Position numbers and translations under genes: made by a program. DNA of 6,704 nt from assembly GCA_910588285.1 (NCBI GenBank), contig CAJUQB010000166.1, positions 1 to 6,704 on the forward strand, in the 5' to 3' direction. Source of the stretch: an uncultured Lachnospiraceae bacterium (lineage in GTDB: Bacteria > Bacillota > Clostridia > Lachnospirales > Lachnospiraceae). This document shows positions 5,673-6,704 of the stretch, piece by piece. The notes below the pieces were generated by a model that had not been told where the DNA came from, searched no databases, and saw nothing but the letters and a program-made list of their open reading frames with translations. How positions within the stretch are numbered: the first letter of the stretch is position 1; every line of letters starts with the position of its first letter.

Positions 5673-6657
5673 AATAATGGAAATTATTGAAAAAGAAACA
5701 AGGGGAAAAAGCTATCACACATATAAGTATAGCTATGACTCTATCGGTCTGCCTTCCATAGATTATGATGATGACCCTAATAAAATAATAAAGTGGAAAG
5801 ATTCTGGGGAAACTGGTTCTCCAAAAAATTCCATAAATTTAAAACAGTTGGCAGACCAACTTCAAGAGGTTGGGGAACCTTCTCTTTTTAAATATTTCCT
5901 TGACGGCTCCCGTCACGTTTTTAAGGTTGATGATATTGCATATAACAAGCAGGTTTTTCCAGTTGTAGCTGGACAAATTGGTATTGGATGCTGTAAGCGT
6001 GATAATAAGCGTATGCAGAAAGAACGATTTTACCGTGAATTAGTATTGGCGCTTCCCGACAAAGCAAATGCGGACGGGTGGGACGATGCAGCTTACTTCG
6101 CTTCAAAAGTCGTAAAACTTAATCAAAGCGATGAGCTAAAGCGATTAAATCTTCATTTTTCTGCAATTTTACCGTATTCAACCTCTAAGGCTGGAGCGGC
6201 AGATGCTAAACTTGATAATCTGGCAGTTGCAAAAATTCAAGATTATATGATTGAAGCAGAAAAACGGATGGTGGCTGAACTTGTTAAGGACGAACGGTTA
6301 GGGCAGGATGCCTATTTGCTGAAAGATGGTTCTCTTGAATATAAAATTATGAAAACTGGACGAGAGGACTTGCGAACTCTGCAAAAAATCAAACATAATT
6401 ACAGTTGGGTTGTTGGTGTTTCAAAATCTTTTAATCCAGAAAGTTGCCTTGACCATACTGGAAAACCAAATTCAAATTATATTGCAGATTTACCAGTTTT
6501 CCATAGAACACCTGTTGCAAGGTATGAAAACATAGAATATTTAGGCGATGTTCCATTTGGGGTATGGTATATCCGCTTACGGGATAAAAAAAGAACACAA
6601 ACACCATTCGATGGTGTCGTAAAAGTAGAAAAAATAATGATGGATAAAGAAACCTGA
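5665..6657 (+). CDS. NurA-like nuclease encoded in the abiE operon, apparently lacking the C-terminal His segment
   Basis: NurA enzymes resect DNA ends, normally together with a HerA hexameric ATPase. The 330-residue product shows FLDGSRHVF (Asp80, the VDGS motif), VVAGQIGIGCC, a helix with MVAELVKD (Glu205), LLKDGSLEY (Asp221, 16 residues after the Glu as in NurA), WVVGVSKSF (Lys254) and GVWYIRLRD (Tyr302) followed by DGVVKVE. These follow the order of NurA motifs D, E, D, Y. The usual C-terminal part with the last conserved His (in a YPxxLxxAH-like stretch) would come after KVEKIM, but the protein ends MMDKET. The ATG at 5665 has AAAGGAG 7 bases upstream and overlaps abiEii by 8 bases; an in-frame ATG at 5638 has no good ribosome site. 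The D80-E205 gap is longer than in archaeal NurA. No known HerA start is visible before the window ends. Confidence 0.7.
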   Translation: MAKIMEIIEKETRGKSYHTYKYSYDSIGLPSIDYDDDPNKIIKWKDSGETGSPKNSINLKQLADQLQEVGEPSLFKYFLDGSRHVFKVDDIAYNKQVFPVVAGQIGIGCCKRDNKRMQKERFYRELVLALPDKANADGWDDAAYFASKVVKLNQSDELKRLNLHFSAILPYSTSKAGAADAKLDNLAVAKIQDYMIEAEKRMVAELVKDERLGQDAYLLKDGSLEYKIMKTGREDLRTLQKIKHNYSWVVGVSKSFNPESCLDHTGKPNSNYIADLPVFHRTPVARYENIEYLGDVPFGVWYIRLRDKKRTQTPFDGVVKVEKIMMDKET

Positions 6658-6704
6658 ATCCGTGAACCCAGCCTCGCATTTCCAAATCCAAAGCTAGTAC
6701 TTAT

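Noticed and set aside
6662..6697. Short GTG-started frame after the nuclease gene as the start of a HerA gene
   Set aside because: It stops at TAG after 11 codons and lacks a ribosome site; any ATPase gene must begin beyond the window.
1..6704. CRISPR arrays, tRNA or rRNA genes
   Set aside because: No regularly spaced repeats, cloverleaf-like segments or conserved rRNA stretches were seen on either strand.

Overview
The window looks like a piece of accessory, mobile-element-rich DNA from a low-to-moderate GC Gram-positive anaerobe of the Clostridia (Lachnospiraceae-like is my best guess). This rests on AGGAGG-type ribosome sites, frequent TTG and GTG starts, near-consensus sigma-A promoters, a Tn916/ICE-type small sigma factor, a TnpV relative and an IS110-family transposase of the kind common in gut Firmicutes. 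No 16S rRNA, tRNA or species marker is present, so the assignment is an inference from style and gene families.

Left third (1 to about 1700) is read on the minus strand. From right to left it holds an amidase (phage or cell-wall lysin type) fragment; a two-gene unit of an XRE-family regulator and a three-helix membrane protein, with its own promoter and a strong terminator; then a second unit with a near-consensus promoter, a hairpin leader, a 39-residue single-span membrane protein and a small ICE-type sigma factor. The sigma factor appears to stop about 15 to 20 residues early.

The centre (about 1760 to 3440) is an IS110-family insertion sequence. Its 422-residue DEDD/serine transposase is intact and starts at a TTG behind a very strong ribosome site. 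Both non-coding flanks are structured, so either could carry the bridge RNA. The left one has a -10 box without a matching -35, as expected if the promoter forms only in the circular form. Right of it (3550-3974) is a tnpV pseudogene with a mutated start codon, a roughly 54-base in-frame insertion carrying a stop, and a frameshift.

The right third (4081-6657) is the most interesting part. It is a compact plus-strand operon with a sigma-A promoter: an AbiEi antitoxin, an AbiEii nucleotidyltransferase toxin, and a NurA-like nuclease. Both junctions overlap by 8 bases and each downstream gene has its own good ribosome site. A NurA-type nuclease normally works with a HerA-type ATPase, so one may be encoded just past the window. 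The third gene seems to lack the C-terminal His segment of NurA enzymes, so it is either divergent or cut short near 6655. The trio resembles a phage-defence island in which a type IV toxin-antitoxin pair is joined to a DNA-processing nuclease.
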